Shown here piece by piece: positions 1 to 11,800 of a stretch of DNA of 64,000 nt. Below the pieces are notes generated by a model, which did not search any database, was not told the origin of the DNA, and saw only the letters and a program-made list of their open reading frames with translations. The stretch's first letter is position 1. Every line of letters begins with the position of its first letter. The stretch comes from Chamaelirium japonicum (Eukaryota; Streptophyta; Magnoliopsida; Liliales; Melanthiaceae): assembly GCA_947650365.1 (NCBI GenBank), contig OX393557.1:30311783-30375782 (forward strand). Direction: 5' to 3'. The position numbers were made by a program, and so were the translations under genes.

Positions 1-206
1 TTCTATGAATTCGAAATATACAACGTAAAGATCATATCAACAATAATAAGCAGAAGTAGGAGAAGAATATACCTCCAGCCATAATGTACCGGGGACAATG
101 ATATGGAGATTTGCTTGATCCTTGCTCTATTTATCTCCCTTGAATATGGATGAAGATGCGGCCTTCACTTCTGCACCGTAATCTCGCCCCCGAAACCCTG
201 TAGCTG

Positions 207-306
<100 letters not shown>

Positions 307-860
307 CTAGTTTAGTTCTTGGCTAGCTGATTACATACCTCAATAGATGGTGGAGGTATTTTTTTATAACTAAACTAGGTCATCCCCCAAAAATTCTTAT
401 TATCGAAATCAAATCCAACCAACCTTAGGATTAAATAAAGATTTAGGATTCATCACTTAACCACAAAACATATGGGCTTTGTTTCTCATTAAAGGCCAAT
501 CCTTCAGGGTTTGTATTAGGCCATCCTTAAGCTCACACGCGGACAACGTATGGCCAAACCCAACACTCTCCTACTTAGCACAATATCTTTAATGAGAATA
601 AGCAATAAAAAAACTTTATTATGTGCATACAAATTTAGAAAGCAAAACATGCATTACCATATTTTATGTGGTATCCTTAAGCTTAAACATGAGTTTTCAA
701 TCACATGAATCATGACGGTTGTGTCCATATAGACATGCACTTCCTTCCATATGTTACAAAATAATAAATCATTTTTGACCAAACACTTTATATGACGAGT
801 AGCTTTATGAGTCAATGCAAGCTTCACTCCATGTCAGAACCTTATGCCTCAATACTTTAA

Positions 861-1211
861 GGATCCGTTCTTTTAGTGAGACATAAATGGGATGAGAAAT
901 TCATTTGCTTGAGACATTCATGGGCAAAGACAATGATGTCTTGAGAAATTAAATATCTCATGTTCTTTTCAGCTAGGCAAATCCATCTAAATTTTTGATA
1001 GATCAAATATTTCTTGGCAAATAATGTATAGCCCATGGTGGGCGATCAATGTATGACCAATTTTGGTGGGACTCTAATGTGCCACCAAAGTAGAGAAAAA
1101 AAAATTTGAAAACCATTTACCCGGGGCATTGGATAAAAGAATGTGGTATAAAGTGAGATAACCTAGATAAATCAATATCCAACCTATTTTACTCGTCAAA
1201 AGAACGGGCCC
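861..1211. mobile_element. Tourist-like (PIF/Harbinger-type) MITE
   Basis: A 351-bp non-coding element. Terminal inverted repeats GGATCCGTTCTTTT and AAAAGAACGGGCCC are flanked on both sides by TAA (858-860 and 1212-1214), the 3-bp target typical of PIF/Harbinger MITEs. It abuts the 3' end of a decayed copia pol fragment. Confidence 0.75.
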
Positions 1212-1224
1212 TAAGTGTACATAG

Positions 1225-2460
1225 CTAACAAAATAAAACTTTATTCGCTGTTGAAAATAAGGTTTTTCCAAATGCATAATAAATAAGAGTACAATGAGAA
1301 TAAGTGATAGCTCCTTGGCATTGGATCGACAACCATAAGCTTCGTATCAATATATTCAACCAAAATTTTACTAGCTCTTTGATCGTCTCAAACAATAAAA
1401 TATTTATGTCGATGTGCTTGCTTCGAATCCCACTCTCGTTGTACTTAGAGAAGAACACATAGGGGACATTATCATAATAGATCTTCAGTGGTTTGGATAT
1501 GAAATCCACAATCCTAATTTCTTTTATAAAGCTTTTTAGCCAAGATGTCTCAAAGAGAGCAATGAACTTAAGATGCCTCAAAGAGAGCAACGAACTCTAC
1601 CTCCATAATTGACGAATACGTAAGGGTCTGTCTGATGCTTCTCCAAGAAATAACACCCATGCCAAAAGAAAAACATAACCCGATATCGACAATCTTGAGT
1701 CAACGCAACCTGCAAAGTCAGAATCTAAATATCTTACCAGATCATCAGAGTATCTATATGTAATCATATAGTCTTTAGTCCCCTTTAGATATCTTATAAA
1801 CCTTTTATTACTCTTCTAATGATCCAAACTTGGATATCACTTGTACCTTTCTAATATTTTTACTGTAAAAGTAATGTTAGTTTTTGTACAGGCCTCCAGA
1901 TGCATCAGACTATCAACAATTAATGCAGAGAAAATGTTAACTATAGGCTCTCTTTCAAGAGAGTTTCTCAAACATTGGGACAAACTGAATTTATCACACC
2001 CTTCTATCTAACGTGGTTACATATGAAAGAACCGAAAGCAAGAAACGAAACACTTAAAAATGATCTGCCACTGAAGTGACTTCCTTCATCCATAGATGAT
2101 ATAAATGTTGTTTCAAATACATTCGACTTGTCAGACACTTTGTCTTTTATGAGATTCAAGCTTTGACCAAAGATCGATAATAGACTTCTCCTTCATGAGA
2201 TCATGGAGAAGCTCCTCTGATAAACATAGGCAAATAATACTCGACTCCAGTAGATCATACTCTTCTCAAGCACTAATTTCCATATCTATCATCTTCTTTG
2301 ACAGACCCTTCAGTGCCTTGTGTAAGCCCTGCTGAATCTGGACATCTTAAACTTGGATTGCCATGTTCTGAAATTTGCTTTTCTATTAAAATTCATTACT
2401 TCAAACTTTGTGTTTGAAACCTTCAAGAGAAGATCTTCCATTGCAATTCAACCAAAGAAA
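1225..2460 (-). pseudogene. Ty1-copia gag-pol remnant (internally deleted)
   Basis: Read on the minus strand, about 2440-2010 resembles copia Gag (UBN2-type: KFEVMNFNRKANFRTWQ, then a LSEELLHDLM.EKS..DLWSKLES stretch). After a gap, about 1830-1225 resembles the copia RNase H end of pol, with RYLKGTKDYMITY, DSDFAGCVDSR, SGYVF, then YYDNVPYVFFSK and SKHIDIN. Protease, integrase and most of the reverse transcriptase are missing and the frames carry stops, so this is an internally deleted, dead copy. Family assignment rests on these motifs from general knowledge of copia proteins. The 5' LTR probably lies to the right (2483-3045); I found no matching 3' LTR to the left. Confidence 0.7.
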
Positions 2461-2482
2461 GAGCATTTGCTCTTATACTAGT

Positions 2483-3045
2483 TTATTGGTGCACATGATC
2501 AATAATAGGGATATGGTCTGAATTGCAATTCAGAGAAACATACTATAAACAATTCATGAAAAACACTAATAAAGAAAAGAGATAGAAACACACCACTCAA
2601 GCATGAGAAATTGATTTTACATGAAAACCCAAATCAGGAAAAACCACAGGCGATGATCAAATTCACTAGAAGTCAAGGAACCAAAGAAGGTACAAGCAAT
2701 TGCTTGCCAATAACGAGAAGACCCTAATTGCCCTAGAGTTTATCTTCATCTCGAGAAATATCTATCAAATTCATCATCCCAAGTTTGGCCTCAAAATACC
2801 TTTATAATAGTATAGGTTGTTTATCGTATAAAAGACCCAAACCCAAAAGAAAAGCGGACTTCTGATGCAGACAAACTAATTGGTCGGTTATCAGGTCAGA
2901 TCGGTCGGTTTGGTCCAACGTAAAAAAAAAATCACTATCACGAGTAATTCCAATCAGTGTATGAAAGAACTGATACGTCGGCTTGGACCCGCCGACCGAT
3001 TGGACAATATGTTTTCCTTGGACTTTAGAATTGAGCAACTCAACA
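2483..3045 (-). repeat. Probable 5' LTR of the copia remnant
   Basis: On the minus strand this segment begins TGTTGAGTTGCTCAATTC. It is followed, near 2466-2482, by a degenerate iMet primer-binding site (TAGTATAAGAGC against the usual TGGTATCAGAGC), directly upstream of the gag remnant. The left boundary is approximate and no partner LTR is visible in the window. Confidence 0.5.
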
Positions 3046-3318
3046 CCACCCTATAGTTTTATGTGCATGCCTAGGCACTGTTTGTGGAAATATTGTTTCA
3101 TTTCAGCTCCTTGGCTTATAATTTGTACATGAGAGTATTGCAATTCAAATCTTGCTTTTCACCCTTTTCACCTAGACTCTTTCGTAATTTAGTGGAACAT
3201 TAGAGGGTTGATACCTATTGCATAACCTTAAACAAAGTAACCATCAATATAGATGTCTACTAGCCAATCAGCCTTTTAATTTTATTGCATCTCTTTCTTA
3301 CCAAGTTGCCTTGGTCAG

Positions 3319-3515
3319 TTTTTTTTTTTTGACCCTAAACCTTTCGGCTAATGGACTAACTTTAGGCTCGGACTTATCCCTTTGGGAATGTGCACCGACC
3401 CACTCAGAAGTTTCCCTACGCACTTCTGGGTAACTCGCGTGAGGAAGGAATTGGACCCACAATCTCCTCACCAAAATATTAGTTGCTTTGCCAACTCCCC
3501 CTATCCCTTGGTTGG
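3319..3515 (-). mobile_element. tRNA-derived SINE, copy 1, with target duplication
   Basis: A short retroposon read on the minus strand. It has a pol III A-box-like stretch (GTTGGCAAAGCAACT), a B-box-like stretch (GGTCCAATTCC) and an A tail (T run at 3319-3330). It is bounded by a perfect 11-bp direct repeat GCCTTGGTCAG at 3308-3318 and 3516-3526. Two relatives lie at 32728-32926 and 35226-35426. Confidence 0.8.
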
Positions 3516-3820
3516 GCCTTGGTCAGAATTTTGATGCTAATCTTAGAGGGTTGGCATCAAATTGACAGCTGGTTGAAAATTCTTGTCAATCTTCTTATGT
3601 CGACCCCACTTGTTGCGATAAGACTTGGATGATGTTGATGCGTAGACATCGTTCGATCCACAATGAGACACAAATGATTGAGCTTGGATAAGATAATATT
3701 CGTAGGGGGAGGTTGATTAGAATAAGCTTGCACATCAAGCATGAGCTAATTTGATCGTAAGGCTCTTAGCATTATGGAATGAGAGTAAAATGGAATCCTA
3801 ATCTAAATTCAGATAGAACT

Positions 3821-4134
3821 TGTTGAGGAAGTCCACCGGTTAGTCCCACATCGGTAAAGGGGCACCTAACGCCCGCTTAATATACCCGCTATGGGCCTCC
3901 CCTTACAATCCAGGTTTTCAGGTATCTAACATGGCATCAGAGCTGGGTTCACCGTCTCCCTTCGAGTGCGGCCCCTTCCGATTGTGCCCTTCACTACGTG
4001 CTCCGGTTGAGGGGGATGTTGAGGAAGTCTATCAGTTAGTCCCATATCGATAAGGGTTAGCTAACGCTCGCTTAATATACCCGCTGTGGACCTCCCCTTA
4101 CAACCTGGGTTTTGTGGTGTGAGGGTATCTAACA
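3821..4134 (+). mobile_element. TRIM (SMART-like) retrotransposon, 314 bp
   Basis: Two direct LTRs (3821-3931 and 4017-4134; TGTTGAGG...CTAACA) flank an internal domain of only 85 bp. The first LTR is followed at once by a primer-binding site (TGGCATCAGAGCTGGG, 3932 on) and the second is preceded by a purine tract (GTTGAGGGGGA). It has no coding capacity and must depend on enzymes from other elements. Flanking 5-mers (GAACT, GGCCC) do not match, so the duplication is lost or the copy is recombinant. The family recurs at 5499, 6543-7016 and 16920. Confidence 0.85.
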
Positions 4135-4369
4135 GGCCCAAAGAACTCAGGCCTGTATGGCTCTTATAATGGAACCTTTTCAATTATAAAGCTCAATTGC
4201 CATACTAGCTGCAATATTGACAGATTTCTGTATGGTGCGCTAATCATGCTCATATGAGGTTTACAAAGGGAGTGTGACTAAGGCTTGAGAGGTAGGAGAG
4301 TTGGTTTTAACACTGAGATATGAGGCACCCAATTTTTTTTTTAAAGATGATTGATTTGGTTGTGCTCTA

Positions 4370-4780
4370 GGGTGCGTTCTTATTATTTTCACTCACTTAC
4401 AGAAATGAAAATAATTTCCATTCGACTTATATGTCCATTGACTTTATTTCCTCTCCTTTGTTCTTTTGAGGCAAAAGAAATTGAGTAAGGTAATAATGTT
4501 TCATCTATTCATTTCCACTCCTTGTTCTTTTGGGTGGAAGGAAATTAAGTGAGTTATAGAGAGAGAAAAACTATATTTTATCAATTCATTTCCACCTGAC
4601 TTAAGGAAATGAGTTTCCATCCAAATTTGAGAGGAAATGAAGTAGGTCAGTTGAGAGAAAATGAAGTTTGCAAGGTGGATTCATTTCCACCAACTTAAAA
4701 CGTAAAGAACAATGAAAATGGATATGAAGTTAGCAGGTGGATTCATTTCCACCCTCATTTCCGTCCAAAAGAACGCACCC
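4370..4780. mobile_element. MITE with perfect 12-bp-plus inverted ends
   Basis: The ends GGGTGCGTTCTT and AAGAACGCACCC are exact inverted repeats flanked by TA. The interior repeats the motif 'catttcca' and has no ORF. The ends resemble those of the MITE at 861-1211 (GTTCTTTT/AAAAGAAC), so it may be a relative. Superfamily is uncertain because the duplication is only TA. Confidence 0.7.
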
Positions 4781-4881
4781 TAGAAGATCAAGGTGTAGCT
4801 TGAATGAGCTTAAGAATCAATGTAAGGAGTCTAGGGTTGACCCGCAATCTGTTGAAAGAGAAGAAGCAACATGGGGGGGGG

Positions 4882-4990
<109 letters not shown>

Positions 4991-5099
4991 GCAAGATTCT
5001 CCACTAGTTTGTCTCTTATTCAAATTCAAGTATGTCTTGTTATAAGGCATGGATTCTCTTTTATCCTTGAGCAAATTTATCTAAAATAGGTCCACGTAG

Positions 5100-5400
5100 A
5101 GAAGGAAGAGTGTACAGAAAGATATTCGGACCCCTTGGGATATTTTAACGATGGAATCTTTTGGGTCGTTTGGCTAGAGAGGAATAATCAAATATTCAAT
5201 AGTAAGATTTCTGGGAACGAGGAGCTTTGGTGGTCTCCATCTTCAAACTTTGGATGATCCCTTGGGCAGAGTTGTTAAGCGATGTTGCTCGGGATATTTG
5301 TAATTGCATTGTAACTTAATTTTTGAATTCAATAAACTGGTCAGAGGCTGCTTAACCCTCCCTCCTCTAGGAGTTCTCAAAAAAAGAAAAAGAAGAAAGA
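5100..5400 (+). pseudogene. LINE 3'-end fragment
   Basis: Plus-strand reading gives a WLERNNRIFNSKISGNEELWW-like stretch in broken frames, typical of the extreme C-terminus of plant L1-type reverse transcriptases. A 3' UTR with 'ttcaataaactgg' and an A-rich tail near 5378-5400 follows. It is a 5'-truncated dead copy; a longer related fragment is at about 62790-63395. Confidence 0.55.
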
Positions 5401-5498
5401 AACCTTCATCACTGAAAATATTCTTTTCGAAGTCCATAGAATATACAAATTTATACTCAGCTGATCTAAAGCCATGAATGGTGATGGGCAATCACACT

Positions 5499-5599
5499 TG
5501 TTAGATACCTCACACCCCAAAACCGGATCATAAGGGGAGATCCACTGCAGGTATATTAAGCAGGTGATTGGTGTCTTCCTCACCGATGTGGGACTAACA
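5499..5599 (-). repeat. Solo LTR of the TRIM family
   Basis: A 101-bp segment bounded by TG...CA (TGTTAGATACC to GGGACTAACA) that matches the LTRs of the TRIMs at 3821 and 16920, including the shared block around CCGATGTGGGACTA. No internal region lies beside it and no matching target duplication is seen. Confidence 0.65.
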
Positions 5600-5604
5600 G
5601 CATT

Positions 5605-6542
5605 AATGACCATCGTGGCATAACGTGCAAGATTTACCTCTGTAAGATCAAGCCAAGCAGAGTCATTGGTTGAGATGGAGAAGTATTGTCGAAAAGGATT
5701 TCATTGGAAGTAAAATGAAAGGATAAGAAAGGAAAAAAAGAGGGGAGTTGGTTAGTGGTCCCTGATACAGGATCCGGTTAACGTAAAGGACAAACAAATA
5801 CTGTGGATGAAAATGCCCTCTACAATATTTTTAAATTTTCATTTAAATACCATCTAAAATACCTTACCCTACTTGAACCTAACTGAACCTCCACCGTCGG
5901 AGCTTCTTGCCTCCGCCAAACAGAACCTAAAGCTAAGATCTATAGGCCATCCATGGGATGAATCCTAGACCTATGAATCCTAAACCTAACCCAACTTAAT
6001 CGAATCCCTTCATCCCTCGTTCCTTTTCGTCTCCACTCTTCGTCGTCGTCGGGGCAGGGATGGCGAGCAGCTGCAACTCGAGATCACGCCTGCTGGCGGC
6101 ACCATTGTCACCTCTACTTCTCATGCCGGGGACCACCATAGATGCTTGCGGTCAAAGGAGATGGGAGGAGTGCAGGTGAGGGCATTTTCAGGTTTCTAAA
6201 GAAAGTCTGGGACCTACCATTAACATCGATATCTCGTTGTCGTGTGTGTTCAAGATTTGTTATGTCAGGTGTTAATCACAAATTAACCAAAAAAAAAATA
6301 TTGCTATTATTATTTATCTGAAAACAAAAGTAAGAATTTGACTTTTCTTTTCCTTGGCAGGAAAATTTTTGTGACCTTTTAATGGAAAACTAGTTTTTTT
6401 GAAAAATATTTTCTTATAGGGACCACACTTCCTCATCAACCAAATACCCATTTTTTTTGTAGAAAAGCTACTACTTTTTTTCCTTTCTTATATTGTACTA
6501 GCAACCAAACATAGTTCTTTTCAATATCAGAACTATTCTCCA
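5605..6542. other. Intergenic stretch, no gene seen
   Basis: AT-rich sequence with homopolymer runs (for example 6290-6300 and 6450-6480). No ORF, terminal repeat or RNA gene that I can support. Confidence 0.5.
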
Positions 6543-7016
6543 TGTAGATACCCTCACGCCGCAAAACCCACAGACGACCACACCTTGGCTACTACTAGAG
6601 CCTGGCTGGACAGAACCCCGCTCTGATACCACTTGTAGATACCCTCATGCCCCAAAACCCGGGTCGTAAGGGGAGGCCCAGAGAGGGTATACGAAGACAT
6701 CACCACCCAGCCCCTAATCGAAGTGGGACTAGACCCAACACATTCATCACAGAAGTCCTAACCCACCTTTCATCAGAAATCCAGCCCCAAAACCCACAGA
6801 TGACCACACCTTGGCTCGACTAGACCCTGGCTGGGCGGAACCCCGCTCTGATTCCACTTGTAGATACCCTCTTGCCCCAAAACCCAGATCGTAAGGGGAG
6901 GCCCAGAGAGGGTATACGAAGACATCACCACCCAGCCCCTAACCGAAGTGGGACTAGACCCAACACTCCATTCATCACAAAAAAGTCCTAACCCACCTTT
7001 CATCAGAAATCCAGCA
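6543..7016 (-). mobile_element. Tandem TRIM array (LTR-internal-LTR-internal)
   Basis: Two 107-bp LTR copies (6634-6740 and 6859-6965) alternate with copies of the internal domain. The primer-binding site reads on the minus strand (complement of 'ctctgataccac' just left of 6634; a mutated 'ctctgattccac' just left of 6859). A third unit at 6543-6633 begins as LTR and jumps into internal sequence at the shared word 'caaaaccc'. A truncated internal piece closes the array after 6965. This looks like unequal recombination between LTRs of one TRIM rather than separate insertions. Confidence 0.75.
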
Positions 7017-7300
7017 CTAATACATCAGCAATACCGCGGCAAAAGCAGTACACACAACCGTTGGCTTCAAAACTCATGGGCTCTTTGAATTCAAAATCCT
7101 TAGGAACTGCATTACGTCTTTGTTCTCCTTAAAGACAAATTCAGAACATATCCAACTATGGATAAGTTACATAGAATGAAAAGAATAATCACAGCCATCA
7201 ATAATCACATGCTATGTACTTCAATCTATGTGAGTAGAAGCCTTCTACTCCCCTGGAATTGCCCTTAGTATGGATTGTACATGATTTACCCTAATTAGCT

Positions 7301-8086
7301 TCATGACGATGAACTGTCCTCATCGGAATTACTATCTCGCTTCGGTTCATTTCTCGGGGAAACCGGTAGAGGAGCATTTCCGGTGACCCGGAACGATCTC
7401 GCAGATCCCATCACCGCCCTCTCCTGCATTCTCCCCACATCCTTGCACACGTGATCCAGCACCGATAAGAAATCCCTCACCACCATGAATATTCTAAGAG
7501 GGTGCGCTCCCTCCTTCGCCGCGTTCCCGTGGAAGTACTCCGTTATCTCCTTTACTCGCCCCAGCGCCCTCTTCTCGTAGTCCTTAACCCGTCCGATCTC
7601 CCCCTCGGCCTCTTGAAGAAACACCGCCATCGACTGGAAGAACTTCTGACCTTGAGAGCATGACTTCTCGAGCTGCAGAACCGACTTTATCCTCTCAACC
7701 CCGGCTTCGAGCTTCGACACGTAGCTGCTCAGCACATCCGAGTCCATCCCGGCTGCCTTCCTAACATTCCCGAGCTCGTTGCTCAGCCCGGCCACCATCT
7801 TCAACCCTTGCTTCCTCAACTCCTCTTCCCTGGCCTTGTTAGGAGGCTTTTCGATCGTTCCATCCAAACCTGGTCCCTCTGATCGTAAGATCTCCTGGAC
7901 AACAAAATGAAGCAGTGTTGTCTTCCCATCGGTCCCTTTCACGTCCGCAAGCTTTAGGAGTGTATCAAGCTTAAAGGCTTTCGCCTCGCCTCGGTTGGTG
8001 CCCACATTCATCCGGTTCCCTGTCCTTAGAACAGCTTCCAAGAGCTTAAGAAAGAGTTTACTGCTTCTCAGGTCTTCACAAGCTGC
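7301..8086 (-). CDS. Formin exon 4 with stop
   Basis: Starts after acceptor TTCTACAG (AG at 8088-8087) with [19 protein letters not shown], then [30 protein letters not shown] and [13 protein letters not shown]. It ends in an acidic/Ser tail (NSDEDSSSS) and TGA at 7303-7301. Intron 3 is 205 bp. The exon closes the FH2 domain with no frameshift. Confidence 0.93.
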   Translation of the reverse strand, partial: AACEDLRSSKLFLKLLEAVLRTGNRMNVGTNRGEAKAFKLDTLLKLADVKGTDGKTTLLHFVVQEILRSEGPGLDGTIEKPPNKAREEELRKQGLKMVAGLSNELGNVRKAAGMDSDVLSSYVSKLEAGVERIKSVLQLEKSCSQGQKFFQSMAVFLQEAEGEIGRVKDYEKRALGRVKEITEYFHGNAAKEGAHPLRIFMVVRDFLSVLDHVCKDVGRMQERAVMGSARSFRVTGNAPLPVSPRNEPKRDSNSDEDSSSS

Positions 8087-8787
8087 CTGTAGAACATGGG
8101 CTATATATCAGTGCTCTGGTGAATGGACTATGTGATTGTAGGATTATGGATTTATATTTCACCGAGATTTGATGTTCGTTAGATTAGCATTGTTCTCACA
8201 AGCTTTGGTTTAATAACTGTATCACATTTAAAAATCAATAATATATCATATTATGATGCAGAAACAAGGAGGGTTCTTCTGATGCTTTTACCTCAAGGGC
8301 GTCGAAAGACTTTCTGAGATATTTGACTTCGGTTTCAAAATTTGCTCTGTATAGCATCGCATCGACTCTTTTAAATGCAAACGGTATGTCCAGTACTGCC
8401 TTTAGAAAGCGCTCTGCAGAGCTTAACATCGCCACTTCACCGCTGTAGTCCCTCAGCTTTAGTTCTTCCTCCTTTGTGGGAGCCATCTTGACCAAAGTTT
8501 CCAAAAATTCAGCCCCCAAGCCTTCAGAATTACCTGTCGCAGCAGAGCGAACAATTCATATGAATGCTTTCCACTATTATCTAGTCAAGTTTGTGTGGTA
8601 TCGTAATAGGCCGATGATTTTTTCAAGCAAGCATATACGTAGAAGTGCGATGGAGAACTTTGTAGTTTGGGCCTTCGCCTACTTCCTCAGTAATTTATTA
8701 TGCTCAGATATGTATTACATTGTAGATATAGACCACCAAGGGGGAAAAGTCTGATATGGTTGCAATAGGCCTTTTATTGCGCGCGCG

Positions 8788-8868
<81 letters not shown>

Positions 8869-11800
8869 TGCAAAATGTAGATATAGACCACCAAGGGGGA
8901 AAAGTCTGATATGGTTGCAATAGGCTTTTTATTGCTTGAGTGAAGAAGTGTTTCTTCTATAACAAATGGGAAAAAAATCCTTGCATTTATGTAAAGAAAT
9001 TATAAAATTTCTCACATAATTCAATAACGATTGAGTCAAAATCATTGCTAGTTATCTCTGCAGGCATTGTCCTGAATCCCTTAGAATATTTGGTGATTTT
9101 TTTTTTGCAGATTGATATAACTGAATCTTTTCTGACCAATGTTTTTTTTTCCAGTGATTGTGGGAAAAAAAATGGTTTTTTGTAAAAAAGAAACGCGCGG
9201 TCTTCAAGAAAGCTGTCTATATATGATAGTATAAGAAATTAATGATTGGTCTGGTAAAAGGATCCCCTTTACTCCACAGTGTTTTTACATCTTTAATACA
9301 TGTCCTACTTTTTGCACCAACCTTTTGATGTTTAAGTCCACATTGATTAGATTCTCTATTATCCTAAATGGATTCTCAATTTTTGCTAAGGATCCATAGT
9401 GCATTGTAGTACTTAGCCATTCGCATCAAGGTTTTGCGATTCATGTTCAGGTTCGGGTTCGGATCACATGAAAAACGAACAAGTTCAACATGTTTGGGTT
9501 TGACCAGCAGTGAAAATAAAAAGAAATAGAAAAAATAATCAGAAATTTCGGTCTGGTTTGGTAGATTCGGGTCTAGTTTGGATCCGAATAAACCGAACCA
9601 GAACCACACTAGGCCAAACCAAACCCAATCAGCTGACCCAAGGCATGTTTCGAGTATTTTTGGGAATCGGCAGAAATCCGAACTGGTTCATGGGTCGGCT
9701 GAACTTAAGCAGCATGATTTATATCCTCACGATCAAACAGTTAAACAGTTTGAGAACTATTCTTCAATAGTATCTCACCGAAGTTAAATAATTGACATCT
9801 TTTGCTGAGTTCTTTTTAGCGAGTATTGATATGAAAATCAGGTCAAGAACTGAATATGTTGAAGGTTGCTCACAGTAAATCAACAAAATCTAAACTGATT
9901 ACCTTTGGTTTGAGGTGGGACACGACACAACCATGATCGCCAAGGTTCACCTTATCTGTAACTTTCTTTTACTGTATCTAAGAAGAATAAGATTCTATCC
10001 CCTTTAGGAGATAGGGTAGCAGATGTTAGGATTTAGAAGTTGGTAATAACTTGTTAATGGGTGTAATAGATTTAGGATGCCAAAGTACCTTGTGCTGAAT
10101 ATTCAAGATCATATCAACCAAAGATGCAGTTGAAGGATCAAGCGCAGAAGATTACACAGAATCAAGTGTCGAGTTTAATCATCGTGTTGTTGACCATGTT
10201 CTATGATGGATTCATATTCATGGAACATGTAAGTTGACTTAGAAACTTAGATAGCCCTTCTTGATTGATAATCTAGAATGCATCTAAAGTTTCCAAGTGT
10301 TCTTTGTTTTAAAAATTGTGTTTCAATTCAATTTTAATTGAGATTTGATGATCTAAAAGATTTGAATCGTTTCATTTGAATATGTATTTGTGTGTGAAGT
10401 TTTGGTTTCGAACCGGGTTGAAAATATGTTTTGAAAACCACGTGAAAAACCTCTTTGCTTAAAACTATCACATATGATTGATAAAAGATTATTTAGATCT
10501 TTGTGCATCTTTGAATGATTTATTTTGATCCATTTTGGATGGTTTTAATGATTGACTTTTGATGATTTTCGAGCTTGAAAAGTGCTTCAAAATGATATTG
10601 ATTTGTTGTTCAAGTTTGGCTTTCGATCGGTTGCAAAAAAGGTTTCATAATGCAAATTTTGTGTAGGATGATTGATCAATGATTGGCTGCCAAGACTGTG
10701 CAGGAATTTCAAAACAGAACACAGTCTTGGATATGATCGATCATCTGCCCTGCCAGAACTGTGCAAAAAATTCCGAAACAGAACACTGTTTTGGATGATC
10801 AATCGATGATTGATCATCTCGATCGGGGCGATCGATCATAGGTCCAGGAAGCCCAACCGAGCACCCGTTTTAAGTAATTTTCGGCCTGGTTTTTTCAGGA
10901 TTTCATGCCTAGGGTTTTGGGGTTATAAAAGAACTATTTGGGCATCCCTAGAGAGGTGAAGAGAAGAGTTCCTTTAAGGGTTTTGAGCCGTCGTTTCTCT
11001 CGTGGATGGTTTCTTCGATCGTCTTCTTCTCTTCATGATTTTGATTCAAAGATTTTTATAATGCTTGCAATGATAAAACTAGAACTCTGTTTTTCATCGA
11101 ATCTTTCATGAATTGAGTTCTAATTGTTTTCATCTTTGATCGCATTGGTTTAGTTTTAACACATGCTTGATCGATCTAGGGTTTAATTTAGTTCGTGCGC
11201 TTGCATATTGAAACCCTACAAACCTTCTCTGATTTTCTGAGATCAGAGAGACAAAAGCGAGAGTGAGACTGGATCGTGTGTTGATCCAAAGGCAAACCAA
11301 GGACTAGTTTGTGGCGCGTGCTATCGAGAGAGTTAACCAAGTTAGGAGGACTATAAAGATCCCTTGCAAGGGAGACTGCGATCTTGCGGGATCGGGTCGG
11401 TATACACTAGCATCATAGTTGTCGGGAGAGATCGTTGGCACAAGGAGTGGAAATTTGAGAAGCTGTCTACCAAGGTACAAGGTGAGGCGATGAGTTGTCA
11501 TCTTAGGTGTTAAGCATGTCTATGGAATTGTAGTCTCTCTGTATTAACTATGATAGTGCAGTGCGCCCAGAGAAACCTCAAAGAAGGTGGATCCCAGAGG
11601 AGTAGGAATTTTTCGAACATTGTAAAAATCTCTCTTGCAATATTTGTGGTAGAAGGGATCATCTTTTCATTAGTAGGATATTATGTATACGAATTTGAAA
11701 AGATCTTCCTGGTGTTCTATGATTGATTTAGTTTTGAATATTATAATCTCTAGTCTGTTATTGAATTTTATTTGAGATAAGTCGTTTGAGATTGTGCTAT

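Noticed and set aside
3821-4134. Target duplication around the 3821 TRIM
   Set aside because: GAACT and GGCCC do not match; the element call rests on LTRs, primer site and purine tract only.
6543-7016. CRISPR-like array
   Set aside because: Repeat units carry TG...CA ends and a primer-binding site and the genome is a plant's; this is a tandem TRIM.
7301-8533. A separate short formin gene at 7.3-8.5 kb
   Set aside because: It has no start or FH1, and its first exon begins in the exact phase left by exon 2 at 27672; one gene with a long intron explains both parts.
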